Below, piece after piece: positions 11,018-21,899 of a stretch of 64,000 nt of DNA. Below the pieces are notes generated by a model. The model was given only the letters and a program-made list of their open reading frames with translations. It searched no databases and was not told where the DNA came from. Location: contig JAOGIM010000001.1 in the NCBI GenBank assembly GCA_028150825.1, positions 62,001 to 126,000 of the forward strand. Reading direction: 5' to 3'. The translations under genes and the position numbers were made by a program. The DNA is from Paracoccaceae bacterium. Lineage in GTDB: Bacteria > Pseudomonadota > Alphaproteobacteria > Rhodobacterales > Rhodobacteraceae. Positions within the stretch are counted from its first letter, which is position 1; each line of letters begins with the position of its first letter.

Positions 11018-13813
11018 TTAATGGGCCTCTGCCCAATGCGCGCCTTGCCCCGCATCAACAATAAGCGGTACATCCAATTTAAGAACTGGCTCAGCGGCCG
11101 TTTCCATAACTTCCCGCACGACTTCCACCAATGGACCTACAGCGTCCTCTGCGACTTCAAACAGCAACTCATCATGTACTTGCAGCAACATCTTGGCTGG
11201 CATTGTAGCAATCGCTTTTGGCATTCTGATCATTGCGCGACGAATAATATCGGCAGCCGCCCCTTGAATAGGAGCATTTATCGCAGCACGCTTGGCAAAC
11301 CCAGCTGTCGGACCTTTTGAATTGATCTCAGGAGTGTGAATTACCCGACCAAAGAGTGTTTCAACCCGCGCATTTTCCTTCGCAAACTTTACAGTTTCGT
11401 CCATATACTCACGAATCCCAGGGAACCTTTGAAAATATCGATCAATAAAACCCTGCGCTTCTTTACGAGAAATGCGGAGATTGCGGGCAAGACCAAATCC
11501 GGATATTCCATATATTACCCCAAAGTTAATTGCTTTTGCCTGTCTCCGAATTTCCGGTGTCATCAAATCAAGTGAGACATCAAACATTTCTGAGGCTGTC
11601 ATCGCGTGAATATCCAAACCATCTCGAAACGCTTTTTTGAGACTATCAATACCTGCGACATGGGCCAGAATGCGCAATTCAATCTGACTGTAATCTAAAC
11701 TGACCAGAACTTTACCAGGTTCTGCAATAAAGGCTTCGCGAATGCGGCGACCATCTTCACTTCGCACGGGAATGTTTTGTAAATTTGGATCTGTCGAGGC
11801 CAGGCGGCCAGTATTGGCACCCGCAATTGAATAAGACGTATGAACCCGTCCTGTTTCAGGGTTAATATGATCTTGTAATGCATCCGTATAAGTCGATTTC
11901 AATTTGCTAAGTTGACGCCAATCCAAAACTCGCCTGGGAAGCTCATGGATAGTTGCCAGATCTTCAAGAACATCGGCACCAGTTGCATAAGCACCTGTTT
12001 TCCCCTTTTTGCCACCCTCATAGCCGAGTTTATCAAACATCACTTCGCCCAGTTGTTTAGGACTCCCGATATTAAAGCTTTCGCCTGCCAATTCGTGAAT
12101 ATCAGTCTCAAGACCAGCCATTTTTTGGGCAAACGTGTTTGACATACGCGACAGCGTATCTCGGTCAACTTTAATGCCCGTCATTTCCATCTCTGCCAGA
12201 ACCGGCACTAAAGGACGCTCTAGGCCTTCGTAGACCCGCGTCACCCTAGCCTTATGCAGACGCGGTTTGAGCAGTTGCCAAAGCCGAAGGGTCACATCGG
12301 CATCCTCAGCCGCATAGGGTGTTGCTTCCTCGATGTTCACGCGATCAAATGTGATCGCAGACTTACCAGATCCAAGTAACGGTTTGATAGGGATAGGCAC
12401 GTGATTGAGATAGCGCTCCGACAGGGCATCCATCCCATGACCGTGAAGTCCCGCATGCAGCGCATAAGAGATCAGCATTGTATCATCAATTGGAGCCATA
12501 CGGATCCCGGTGCGAGCCAAAATTTTTGCATCATATTTCATATTCTGGCCAATTTTTAGAATCGAAGGGTTTTCCAGTATTGGCTTGAGAGCACCAAGGA
12601 CTTCCACCACAGGCAATTGACTGTCTGCCAAGGTATCAGACCCAAATAAATCATCTGAAATACCCGCTTTATGGGTCAGCGGAATATAACAGGCCTCTCC
12701 AGGCTCCACACATAAAGAGATACCAACCAACTCAGCCCTCATTTCGTTAAGTGATGTCGTTTCAGTATCGACCGACACATAACCCCGAGCCATTATCTTT
12801 TCAATCCATGCGTGAACTTCTGACATCGTGCGTAGTGCTGAGTATCCGGCTTGACCAAAGGCAAACATTTCGGGCATTTGCATATCCCTAGAACTGACAG
12901 CGACCTCCTCAATTACAGGCTCTGGTGCGCCAAGCCGATCAGCGATGCGTTTAGTCAGCGTACGAAACTCCATATCAGACAGAAAACCCAACAGGATTTC
13001 CGGGTCTGGATTCTGTACTTCAAGATCATCCAATGTAAATCCTAAAGGCGTGGCACAATCCAGCTCAACTAATTGTTTGGATAGCATTATTTGCTCTACA
13101 TTATTGATCAAGCTCTCGCGTCGTTTTGGTTGTTTGATTTCCCCTGCCCGCTCAAGCAACACTTCCAAATCGCCATATTCATTGATAAGCAAGGCCGCCG
13201 TTTTCACGCCGATGCCAGGGGCTCCAGGGATATTGTCAACGCTATCGCCAGCCAAGGCCTGAACATCGACAACTCTTTCGGGATAGACACCAAACTTTTC
13301 AAAAACGCCATCGCGGTCGATCCCACGGTTTTTCATTGCATCAAACATGACAACGCCATCCCCAACCAATTGCATAAGGTCTTTGTCTGAACTGATGATA
13401 GTGACTCGCCCTCCGGCTTCACGAGCCTGTACCGACAGAGTGGCGATAATATCGTCAGCTTCATAGCCTTCGATTTCTTGGCATGCTATATTGAAAGCGC
13501 GAGTTGCCTCGCGGGTTAGCGGCATCTGGGGGCGCAAATCTTCCGGCATTTCATCGCGATTAGCTTTATAAAGATCATAAAGATCATTGCGAAACGTATG
13601 ACTGCCCTTGTCAAAAATAACAGCAACGTGCGTGGGGGCATCAGGTACCGTGTTACCTTCGACATAACTTTGCAACATATTGCAAAATCCGCTGACCGCC
13701 CCAATAGGTAATCCGTCAGATTTTCGCGTTAGTGGTGGCAAAGCATGATACGCACGGAAAATAAAAGCTGATCCATCAATCAAATGCAAATGGTGACCCT
13801 TGCCAAAACTCAT
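11018..13813 (-). CDS. polA: DNA polymerase I
   Basis: 5'-3' exo (LHLIDGSAFIFRAYHALPPL), 3'-5' exo (VSVDTETTSL), pol domain (SLDYSQIELRILAHVAG, RRQAKAINFGVIYG, QVHDELLFEV). Confidence 0.97.
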   Translation of the reverse strand: MSFGKGHHLHLIDGSAFIFRAYHALPPLTRKSDGLPIGAVSGFCNMLQSYVEGNTVPDAPTHVAVIFDKGSHTFRNDLYDLYKANRDEMPEDLRPQMPLTREATRAFNIACQEIEGYEADDIIATLSVQAREAGGRVTIISSDKDLMQLVGDGVVMFDAMKNRGIDRDGVFEKFGVYPERVVDVQALAGDSVDNIPGAPGIGVKTAALLINEYGDLEVLLERAGEIKQPKRRESLINNVEQIMLSKQLVELDCATPLGFTLDDLEVQNPDPEILLGFLSDMEFRTLTKRIADRLGAPEPVIEEVAVSSRDMQMPEMFAFGQAGYSALRTMSEVHAWIEKIMARGYVSVDTETTSLNEMRAELVGISLCVEPGEACYIPLTHKAGISDDLFGSDTLADSQLPVVEVLGALKPILENPSILKIGQNMKYDAKILARTGIRMAPIDDTMLISYALHAGLHGHGMDALSERYLNHVPIPIKPLLGSGKSAITFDRVNIEEATPYAAEDADVTLRLWQLLKPRLHKARVTRVYEGLERPLVPVLAEMEMTGIKVDRDTLSRMSNTFAQKMAGLETDIHELAGESFNIGSPKQLGEVMFDKLGYEGGKKGKTGAYATGADVLEDLATIHELPRRVLDWRQLSKLKSTYTDALQDHINPETGRVHTSYSIAGANTGRLASTDPNLQNIPVRSEDGRRIREAFIAEPGKVLVSLDYSQIELRILAHVAGIDSLKKAFRDGLDIHAMTASEMFDVSLDLMTPEIRRQAKAINFGVIYGISGFGLARNLRISRKEAQGFIDRYFQRFPGIREYMDETVKFAKENARVETLFGRVIHTPEINSKGPTAGFAKRAAINAPIQGAAADIIRRAMIRMPKAIATMPAKMLLQVHDELLFEVAEDAVGPLVEVVREVMETAAEPVLKLDVPLIVDAGQGAHWAEAH

Positions 13814-14522
13814 GCTAGAAATCCTTCCATAGTGTTATGATTTTATACACTGGCCTACATGAGTCAGCGCTTCTTGACCATTGCCTTTATGCTGGCAAAT
13901 ATGACACAAGAAACTGCAGAAAAATCCATGTGCACCGCGGGCAGCACGCAATATATTCCCTTGTTTGCCTGTGTTAAAGCGATAGGCTTATATTTTTGCG
14001 TTGAAGCGCAAGGACATGAATATGGCACGATCACGCTTAATCAGCCCTAGGGCCATAGGTTGTTGGATTTTGGGAAAGAAAATACTTTGACTTTGACATT
14101 ATAGCATTTAATGCGGCTATTTTCGTATTGAAAGGCTATTTTTAATTAGTTTGAAAAAGACACTGGAACGGCCGTTGGAAATGGAACGTTAAATGATGGT
14201 GCAAAGGTCAAATTTTGGAATGGTAACGACCCTTAAGGATAATTCAAAAATTTGGGTAAGAAGAACGCCATCCCATGCAATGCCCGCCGACTAATATATT
14301 TCTTATATGATAGCCTTTTTTGCGATTATGCCCACTTGTGAAAGGCTTATGAGCTTGTCTCGATAGTAACTGCACATATAATTTTGGAGTAATATTTTCC
14401 CAGAATGAGGCAAACAGATGCCCCCTTCAATACTAAAAAGCCGTCTCTAAGGTCAAAGATTTCCTAAAATTGACTTTCATTTTCAGATTTTTGACCGTTA
14501 CAATTAAATTGAAGGTCATAAG

Positions 14523-14801
14523 ATGCTGAAAAGGAGTGCTCTCGTGGAAGTTTTTTGCCCGAGTTGCCATATAGGATATCGTATCCCTACTAACAAAATA
14601 CCGAGAAGACATCGTGTATTAATGTGCCGCAGCTGTAACTATGCATGGCGGCAACCATTTCAAACGCCACCAAGTAAAAATTTACCACAAGCGACAAATG
14701 TCTCACCATTTAAAAATACTGCCAAACGCCCGTCATATTCAAATACCGTATTAAAAATTCTACGCGAGGAAGCCGCTTTTGAAGCAAAACTAAGAGACTG
14801 A
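14523..14801 (+). CDS. Zinc-ribbon domain protein (MJ0042/zinc_ribbon_5 type)
   Basis: VEVFCPSCHIGYRIPTNKIPRRHRVLMCRSCNYAWRQP: CPxC...CxxC zinc ribbon typical of alphaproteobacterial MJ0042 proteins. Confidence 0.75.
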   Translation: MLKRSALVEVFCPSCHIGYRIPTNKIPRRHRVLMCRSCNYAWRQPFQTPPSKNLPQATNVSPFKNTAKRPSYSNTVLKILREEAAFEAKLRD

Positions 14802-15364
14802 TTTAGAAAACTTTACAATCGTGCTTATACTCCGAACCAAGTTGACACGATCTACGAGCACTCCATTTAACCGTTTTCTAGGTAACCATTTGCTGGAGCT
14901 GCTAGCTTGATATGTACCGTCGGGTGGTAATTCATAATTTGCAAAGACGCATTGTCCGACCCAATTTTCAAAGCTCCTGATAACTATTTTGGGGCAAATA
15001 ACTTTTGCATTTTCGGCTCATCGCCAACAACTAAGAAACCTAGCTAACTGTGACAAATATTTTCAAGCCAACTTCGTTACTGAGAGACATGCGATGCATA
15101 CCAAATTTCAGCTTGGAAGGTTTAACTTTGTTAGCATGAGATCAAGCTCACCTCATAAAATTCTATTAAATTTGTATTTTGTACCAATTGCTATAAAACT
15201 AGACATTAGTCAACTCATTACTCCTATGGGGCCGTAAAATATCCCAACTGGTTAGTTCCCTTTACTCATAAATAAGGTAAAATCAACTTATGGAGACATA
15301 GCATCTTGTCATAAGAACGAGAGCTACGAGGCTATAGACGGTAGGTTTTATAAAGAGGTCCACA

Positions 15365-16417
15365 ATGTCTTTTGTGAATAATTTGTCACGACTAATAGTC
15401 GGTTCATCTGACCATATGGTTGCGCTTCGCAAGTCTGTAGTTGATGTTGCTGAGCACAATATTCCAGTATTGATACTGGGCCCAAGTGGGTCTGGGAAGG
15501 AACTTGTCGCACAATCTTTAGCTGATATGTCGGGTCGTTCTGGCAGATTGATATCTGTGAATTGCGCCTCCATCCCACACAGCCTTCTTGAAGCTGAGTT
15601 GTTTGGATACGAGAAAGGCGCCTTCACAGGCGCAAGCAAAACCCATAAGGGCAAGTTTGAACAGGCGCATAATGGGACGCTTTTCCTGGATGAGATAGGC
15701 GATATGCCCCAAGATCTCCAGTCAAAGTTATTGCGTGCTCTAGAGACTAAAACATTCACACCAGTTGGCTCATCCAGAGAAGTTGCGGTAGATTTCCGTC
15801 TAGTCTGTGCCACACACAAAAACCTCTATAAGTTAGTAGTGATGAAAACTTTCCGCTCGGATTTATTTTTTCGAATAAGTGCGTTTCCGATTCGTATCCC
15901 CGCTTTGCGCGACCGCTCGGAAGATATTGAAAAGCTGGTATACCATTTGGCACAACAGTTGTCTGTCGGACTTGGTAGTGGCACCTCTTTCGAAGTTGAA
16001 AAGGACGCTCTGTGGCTCTTGAAAACATTTCCATGGCCGGGGAACATCCGGCAACTTAGAAATGTAGTCGAATGTTTGATAATTCGAAGTGGAGGCAAGA
16101 TGATTTCTGCACAACAGGTGCAAAAAGCTCTGCGGGAGCAAAGTCGTCAGAGGCTTCATAAAGAGGCCTCAAGCGAGGCAGTAGGTGGCTTGTCCCTGAG
16201 TAAAATCCAATCTTCACCCGTCGAATCTATGACGGATTATAGATCTTTCTTTGTGTCCAACGGCAAACTGATCATAGCAGAACACTTGAAGTCTGTTGAG
16301 AAGGAAGTAGTGCATGCTGCGATTGTGGCTGCAGGGGATGACTATAGTCTAGCGGCACAGATGCTTCATCTTTCAGTGCCTGAACTGTTCGAGAAAAAAC
16401 AGCTTCACGGACTTTAA
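15365..16417 (+). CDS. Sigma-54-dependent AAA+ activator lacking an N-terminal sensory domain, with degenerate Fis-type C-terminus
   Basis: GPSGSGKELVAQSLA Walker A, ELFGYEKGAFTGAS (GAFTGA loop), GTLFLDEIGDMP Walker B, FPWPGNIRQLRNV. Confidence 0.88.
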   Translation: MSFVNNLSRLIVGSSDHMVALRKSVVDVAEHNIPVLILGPSGSGKELVAQSLADMSGRSGRLISVNCASIPHSLLEAELFGYEKGAFTGASKTHKGKFEQAHNGTLFLDEIGDMPQDLQSKLLRALETKTFTPVGSSREVAVDFRLVCATHKNLYKLVVMKTFRSDLFFRISAFPIRIPALRDRSEDIEKLVYHLAQQLSVGLGSGTSFEVEKDALWLLKTFPWPGNIRQLRNVVECLIIRSGGKMISAQQVQKALREQSRQRLHKEASSEAVGGLSLSKIQSSPVESMTDYRSFFVSNGKLIIAEHLKSVEKEVVHAAIVAAGDDYSLAAQMLHLSVPELFEKKQLHGL

Positions 16418-16451
16418 TCCGTTTCGAAACCAGAATGACAATGACCTGTGC

Positions 16452-17771
16452 CTAATACGCAAGTCGCAGCATAAACAACGTTAAGCCCGGGAATGAAAAT
16501 AACAGAACAACACGAATAAAATCGCTAAACAAAAACGGTAAAACTCCTTTAAAGGTTTCCGATATTTTGACATTACCTGCAATTTTATTGATGATAAACA
16601 CATTCAAGCCTACTGGCGGAGTGATCAATCCGACCTCGACCACAATGAGGGTCAATATACCGAACCAAATTGCCGTTTCTTCTGCACTCATGCCGAAATC
16701 AAGCGTCATGATAACTGGAAAAAATACTGGAATGGTCAATAAGATCATCGCCATACTGTCCATCAGGCAACCTAAGAACACATAAAGCAACAAAATAGCA
16801 GCAACTACTGCATATGGAGAGAAATTTCCTTCAAGCACAAATTTCACCAGATGATTAGGAAGTTGTGTCAGAGCGATGAACGAGTTAAAAAACTCAGCCC
16901 CCAATAAAACTAGAAATATCATCCCTGACGTGATCGCAGTACTCTGGATCACATCTAGAAAACCCATCCAACCAAAGTCTTTTTGCAGTAGAGCAATAAT
17001 ACCAGTCCCCGCCGCACCAACAGCGGCCCCTTCGGTTGGCGTAAACCATCCCAAATAAATACCGCCCAACATAAAGGTGAATATGAAAATGACATGCCAT
17101 ATATCACGAAATTTGGTTAACTTGCCCCGCCAAGGGATACGAGCTTGGGCCCCATCAGAACTAGGAAAAATTCGCACATAGATCGCTATTGCTAAAATAT
17201 ATCCCAAAGCTGCAAGAATCCCAGGGAAAAAGGCTGCCAGAAACATTTTGGCAATATTTTGTTCAGTTAGGATCGAATAAATGATCAATACGACGGATGG
17301 GGGGATCAATATTCCCAAAGTTCCACCTGCTGCAAGGGCCCCAGTGCTCAGAGATCCAGAATATCCAAGCCTGAGCAGCTCCGGCAAAGCCACTTTGCCC
17401 ATTGTGGCAGCAGTCGCAAGAGATGACCCGCAGATTGCACCAAACCCGCCACACGCACCAACGGCAGCCATTGCCACTCCGCCACGCAAATGACCCAGAC
17501 AGGCATTGGCAAATTGAAAAAGGGATTTGCTCATTCCAGAGCGGGAAGCAAAATTCCCCATCAATAGAAACAACGGTATGACGGATAAAGAATAGTTTGA
17601 GAATAAATGCCAAGCGCTTGTCTTAGCAACAGAGAAGATTGGCAACCACCCGGCAATCAGAGATGTGCCACCCGCTCCGACAAGAAGCATGGCAAGCCCA
17701 ATTGGCAGACGCAGCGCCAAAAGCGCAAATAGTACTGGAAAACCAATAATACCGAGGGTTTCCCGATCCAT
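16452..17771 (-). CDS. dctM: TRAP transporter large permease (DctM)
   Basis: 439 aa polytopic; LPIGLAMLLVG, AAGGTLGILIPPSVVLIIYSILTEQNIAKMFLAAFFPGI, LITPPVGLNVFIIN. Confidence 0.93.
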   Translation of the reverse strand: MDRETLGIIGFPVLFALLALRLPIGLAMLLVGAGGTSLIAGWLPIFSVAKTSAWHLFSNYSLSVIPLFLLMGNFASRSGMSKSLFQFANACLGHLRGGVAMAAVGACGGFGAICGSSLATAATMGKVALPELLRLGYSGSLSTGALAAGGTLGILIPPSVVLIIYSILTEQNIAKMFLAAFFPGILAALGYILAIAIYVRIFPSSDGAQARIPWRGKLTKFRDIWHVIFIFTFMLGGIYLGWFTPTEGAAVGAAGTGIIALLQKDFGWMGFLDVIQSTAITSGMIFLVLLGAEFFNSFIALTQLPNHLVKFVLEGNFSPYAVVAAILLLYVFLGCLMDSMAMILLTIPVFFPVIMTLDFGMSAEETAIWFGILTLIVVEVGLITPPVGLNVFIINKIAGNVKISETFKGVLPFLFSDFIRVVLLFSFPGLTLFMLRLAY

Positions 17772-17774
17772 TCC

Positions 17775-18311
17775 TCAGACCCTAAATAAAAATTTACGCG
17801 CATCGCACCCGGCAACGTAAAAGCAGCACACTGATAAAACGAAAAACGAAAATACGATTGGTAAAAACGGGATCCAGACTGGGATTTGTAAGAGCATGGT
17901 TTCTTCGTTGTAATACATCATATCCTTTGCACCAAAGTACATGCGCGATGCAAAAAATCCAGCCACAATGCCAAAAACCAAAGAACCAAATGTGTCAAGT
18001 AAGCCTATCATCCAAGATGGCAAACCCGAGGTCACAAAATCCACGATCACGTTCCCTTTGCGCATAAAACAAAGTGGCAAAAATGCAGCCACCGATACGG
18101 CACATCCCATTTCAACAAGTTCAAAATCACCAACCAATGGGCTGGAAAACAAAAAACGCCCAAAAATTGAAAGAGAATTTACGCTTACAATGGCGACTAG
18201 AATAAGACCACCAAATACCGCTAGACACACAGCAATCCGATCCAAGAAACGCCCAAAAAAATCATCCGGGCGCTCCCACTTTTCATGAGAATTATTCTCT
18301 TCAGTTTTCAT
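17775..18311 (-). CDS. dctQ: TRAP transporter small permease (DctQ)
   Basis: 178 aa, 4 TM segments, SIFGRFLFSSPLVGDFELVEMG motif; between dctM and dctP. Confidence 0.88.
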   Translation of the reverse strand: MKTEENNSHEKWERPDDFFGRFLDRIAVCLAVFGGLILVAIVSVNSLSIFGRFLFSSPLVGDFELVEMGCAVSVAAFLPLCFMRKGNVIVDFVTSGLPSWMIGLLDTFGSLVFGIVAGFFASRMYFGAKDMMYYNEETMLLQIPVWIPFLPIVFSFFVLSVCCFYVAGCDARKFLFRV

Positions 18312-19329
18312 ATTTTAAAATCAAATCTCTCACGGTTTGGACAATTTCCGCGCCGTCCATACCATTTGAATTTGCTTTTGCAATCCAATCCGTAACCACT
18401 TGATCTCCAACAGCTTTAAATGCGGCAAGCTTTTCGCCTGACAAAGAATGAAAATCACCACCTGCTCTTTTTGCTAGTTCAAGAGCTGGCCCTTCGAATC
18501 CATCCCAAAGTTGTCCAGCAAGTTTTGCCAAAGACATCCCTGAATTGTTATCGATCACTGTTTTATGAGCGTCAGAAAGAGATTCGTATTTCGCTTTGTT
18601 CATCAGAAACAAAAAGGCCGTTGTATAAAGCCCACGTTCACCTGACACAGTCGTATGAGCCTTAGTTAATTCATGAAGCTTAAACGAGGGCATAATTTCG
18701 TAGGGTACAACCATGCCATCAATCACACCGTTTGACAAAGAAGGCGCCACTTGAGGTACGGGCATACCAACTGGCGTCGCCCCCATCGCACCAAGCATGC
18801 TACTGATGACGCGTGTAGGACCGCGCATTTTTAGACCTTCAAGATCTGAAAGCTGCATAACCAGACGATCCTTAGTGTGTATTTTTCCAGGCGAATGAAC
18901 ATGCACGGCCAGAATTTTGAAATCTTTGAGCTCTTCTGCTGCAATTGTTTGGGCAAATTCCTGAGCTGCTTGAGATGTGGCTTCTGCGCTGCCAGGCAGG
19001 AACGGCAAATCAAAGACTTCTATTTTCGGGAAACGCCCTGGTGTATAGCCCGCAACGGTCCAGATAATATCAACCACACCATCGCGCACTTGATCAACCA
19101 ATTGGGGCGGTTTGCCACCAAGCTGCATTGCGAAATATGTTTCAACTTTAAGCTCTCCACCAGACTGTTCTTCTATCCGATCGGCCCAAGGCTGAACAAA
19201 CTTTGAATTCTGGCTTGCTGGGGCAGGCGCAAAGGAATGGAATTTTAAAGTCACAGTCTCCCCAAACGCGGTGCTAATTAGTCCAAATCCAAGCAAAAGA
19301 CCTGCACTAAGCAATTTAAATATTTTCAT
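18301..19329 (-). CDS. dctP: TRAP transporter substrate-binding protein (DctP)
   Basis: Signal peptide, LKFHSFAPAPASQNSKFVQPWADRIEEQSGGELKVE, MRGPTRVISSMLGAMGATPVGMP. Confidence 0.93.
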   Translation of the reverse strand: MKIFKLLSAGLLLGFGLISTAFGETVTLKFHSFAPAPASQNSKFVQPWADRIEEQSGGELKVETYFAMQLGGKPPQLVDQVRDGVVDIIWTVAGYTPGRFPKIEVFDLPFLPGSAEATSQAAQEFAQTIAAEELKDFKILAVHVHSPGKIHTKDRLVMQLSDLEGLKMRGPTRVISSMLGAMGATPVGMPVPQVAPSLSNGVIDGMVVPYEIMPSFKLHELTKAHTTVSGERGLYTTAFLFLMNKAKYESLSDAHKTVIDNNSGMSLAKLAGQLWDGFEGPALELAKRAGGDFHSLSGEKLAAFKAVGDQVVTDWIAKANSNGMDGAEIVQTVRDLILKYEN

Positions 19330-19669
19330 ATTTTAATCTCCCCGTTAATTGACCAATTTGTTCTTATTACAGGCTTTTTCTGATGACGAACAGCGCAAAT
19401 TATAACCTTTCTATAAAGCAAAAAATATAAAAACTGATTGAAACCACTGCTTTTGCTTCAGTCAGATGAAGCAAACAAAGACCTATGTATTCCAGCCAAA
19501 ACTCCATTGTGCCTAAACAAATACCACCCTGCCTGCTGTTCTACTTCCTTAATTCATCGTCAGGGCGCGCAGAGGCTGCAATGTTACGGTCACACCAGAT
19601 TTACAACAAATGATTCAAATAATGTTCATATGGTTTTTGAGACAAGGAATTTGCTCAGTCCTGGAGGAT

Positions 19670-21024
19670 GGAAAACTTTGTGGCCAATGGTTTGATATAT
19701 TCTGGAGTAATAACAATGACTGTGTCACGATAATTTAAAAGATACTTTGCATCAATCGCGTCCACAACCGGTTGGCATAGCATCTGACCAACCAAAGTAT
19801 CCAAGGTTTCAAATCAATCCGGCCAAATCATATCGGAGCCAAATCGAGGCATTAGCTTAAACTTCATCTGAAAAACATTCTCGCGCCGCTGGGAATAATT
19901 TTTGCAACATGAAGTAAACAGCCCAAAATGGCACTTTGAAAGATTGAATTGGGCATGGTCATTTGCCCCATGCGATGGGCAAATGTAATCATTTTTTTCA
20001 AGGTATGCGGCCTTCTTTCCATTTCGTAACTGTCCAACAAGCTAGTCGCATTTTGACTGACAGAGGCTTGGGCCAGTTTATATGCAAGATTATGGCCATC
20101 TAGCAGACCACTATTCATTCCCTGATCAGCAAAAGGTGGCATAAGATGAGCCATATCTTCTGCTAAAAATACTCTCTTTTCACGCCATTTCCTAGCTATG
20201 CATACGTCAAAAGTATAGACAACGATACGTTCTAAATCTTCCTGCGCGTCGTGACCAAAATGTTCTAAAAGCGTTCGAACAAACTCTGGTTTGACCGCTG
20301 TTTAATAATCCTCGCCTTTTTTTGTAGTTCGAATTCATAGCATCGCTTGCCACGCGGCCCAGGCAAAGTAATCCAAAGTAATCCGAGGGCTCGCCTGATT
20401 GCAAAAAACCTCTGAGTGAATGGAACGATTTTGTGTGGATTTGAGGTCAATAATCAACCAGGGTTCTTCAGATGAAAAACCAGACATCCCAATATTCAGC
20501 GATTTTCTAATCCCTCATTTACCACCATCACAAGCCACTATATATTTTGCCTTGCTATTCATGTCATGCTGATCAGGACCTTTTTAAATTACTCTCACAT
20601 GTTCCGATGTCTGTTCAAAATATGTCAAACCAGTTGCGAACAACACACCACAAACAGTATCGAACCAGGTTAAAACGTCTTCCATGATTTTTCTAATTCT
20701 GGCTGATGGAGTGCGTTGTACTTGTCAAAACCGTATTCGTGTGAGGTACCCGTTACCTGTGCAAAAGGCTGCCCTTTTGGTTCACGGTAAATTGAACTAT
20801 ACCCACGGACTATAATAGGCTCTAATGCCTCAGACAGCACTGCCGCATGAAGTGCCCACATGGACTCGCCTTCCTTAGAGACAACCCACCGCTGACTAAT
20901 GGTGGTAGTTTTTATTAATTATAACAAAAACCACCACCATAGATGAAAGCAGAGTAACGAGGAGTAACCCCTTTGGACCTGCTCCAATGGCCAAAATATC
21001 TTTATCTACCTCCGAATGAGGCAT
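19670..21024 (-). pseudogene. Decayed FAD-dependent aromatic hydroxylase (MhpA/PheA-like)
   Basis: Minus-strand fragments in order: N-terminal ILAIGAGPKGLLLVTLL, then DKYNALHQPELEKSW, NPHKIVPFTQR...LPGPRGKRCYEFEL, and C-terminal AHLMPPFADQGMNSGLLDGHNLAYKLAQA; multiple frame changes and stops. Confidence 0.85.
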
Positions 21025-21881
21025 CATGCAGCCGGTTCGTCAATGACCGGATTTCTGAGCGTACCTAAACATCCGATCTCGACTTCAACAGTATCACCAG
21101 CAAACATATATACGGGCGGGTTACGCCGATCACCGACACCACCTGGAGTACCAGAAACAATCACATCACCGGGAGAAAGATACGTGAATTGAGAACAATA
21201 ACTGATCAACTCCTCAACTGGAAAAATCAAATCAGTCAGGGATGCATCTTGCATTACTTTTCCGTTCAACCGAGTTTGGATTGAAAGCTGTCTGTAATCG
21301 CCAACCTCATCTGTAGTGACCATATAGGGACCAAATCCGCCGCTAGACGGAAAATTCTTGCCAGGGGTAAATTGGGATGTGCGCTGCTGCCAATCGCGGA
21401 TGCTACCGTCATTATAACAGGCATAGCCACCCACATGATCAAGCGCATTTTCTTGTGTGATATTACGCCCACCACGGCCAATAATCACTGCCATTTCGCC
21501 TTCATAGTCGAACCTATCCGAAAAGGTCGGCTTCATCATTGGCTGCCCATGAGCCACTTGCGAGTCCGGAAAACGTGTAAATACAGTCGGATAATCAACA
21601 TCAGGACGTCCAGTTTCGATTTTATGTTTCTGGTAATTCAATCCGATACAAAGAATTTTGGACGGATCTGGGATTACTGGCAAAAGGGTCACATCTGACC
21701 ACGTGAACTCAGGCTTGCAACCGGCGATGTACAACTTCGCCTCATCCATAATGCCGGTAGTTAACGCAGCATTTAGAGAATGCACATTATCGCCCAAACT
21801 GCCACCAAGGTCGATAATTCCTCCCAGCACCACAGCCCCAAAGCTTGTTTGGCCCTTCCGCACAAAACTGATTAATTTCAT
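21024..21881 (-). CDS. Fumarylacetoacetate hydrolase family protein
   Basis: ILCIGLNYQKHKIETGR, RFDYEGEMAVIIGRGGRNI, YLSPGDVIVSGTPGGVGDRRNPPVYMFAGDTVEVEIGCLGTLRNPV. Confidence 0.93.
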   Translation of the reverse strand: MKLISFVRKGQTSFGAVVLGGIIDLGGSLGDNVHSLNAALTTGIMDEAKLYIAGCKPEFTWSDVTLLPVIPDPSKILCIGLNYQKHKIETGRPDVDYPTVFTRFPDSQVAHGQPMMKPTFSDRFDYEGEMAVIIGRGGRNITQENALDHVGGYACYNDGSIRDWQQRTSQFTPGKNFPSSGGFGPYMVTTDEVGDYRQLSIQTRLNGKVMQDASLTDLIFPVEELISYCSQFTYLSPGDVIVSGTPGGVGDRRNPPVYMFAGDTVEVEIGCLGTLRNPVIDEPAA

Positions 21882-21899
21882 TTTTTATCCAATCTCTAT

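Noticed and set aside
13859-14050. 63-aa ORF upstream of polA
   Set aside because: No convincing RBS or similarity; probably chance.
14140-14245. Short translation DTGTAVGNGTLNDGAKVKFWNGND in the polA-zinc ribbon gap
   Set aside because: Superficially RTX- or surface-protein-like, but too short and not continued in any frame.
15283-15819. 178-aa minus-strand ORF overlapping the sigma-54 activator
   Set aside because: The plus-strand AAA+ domain is unambiguous; the minus ORF has no motifs.
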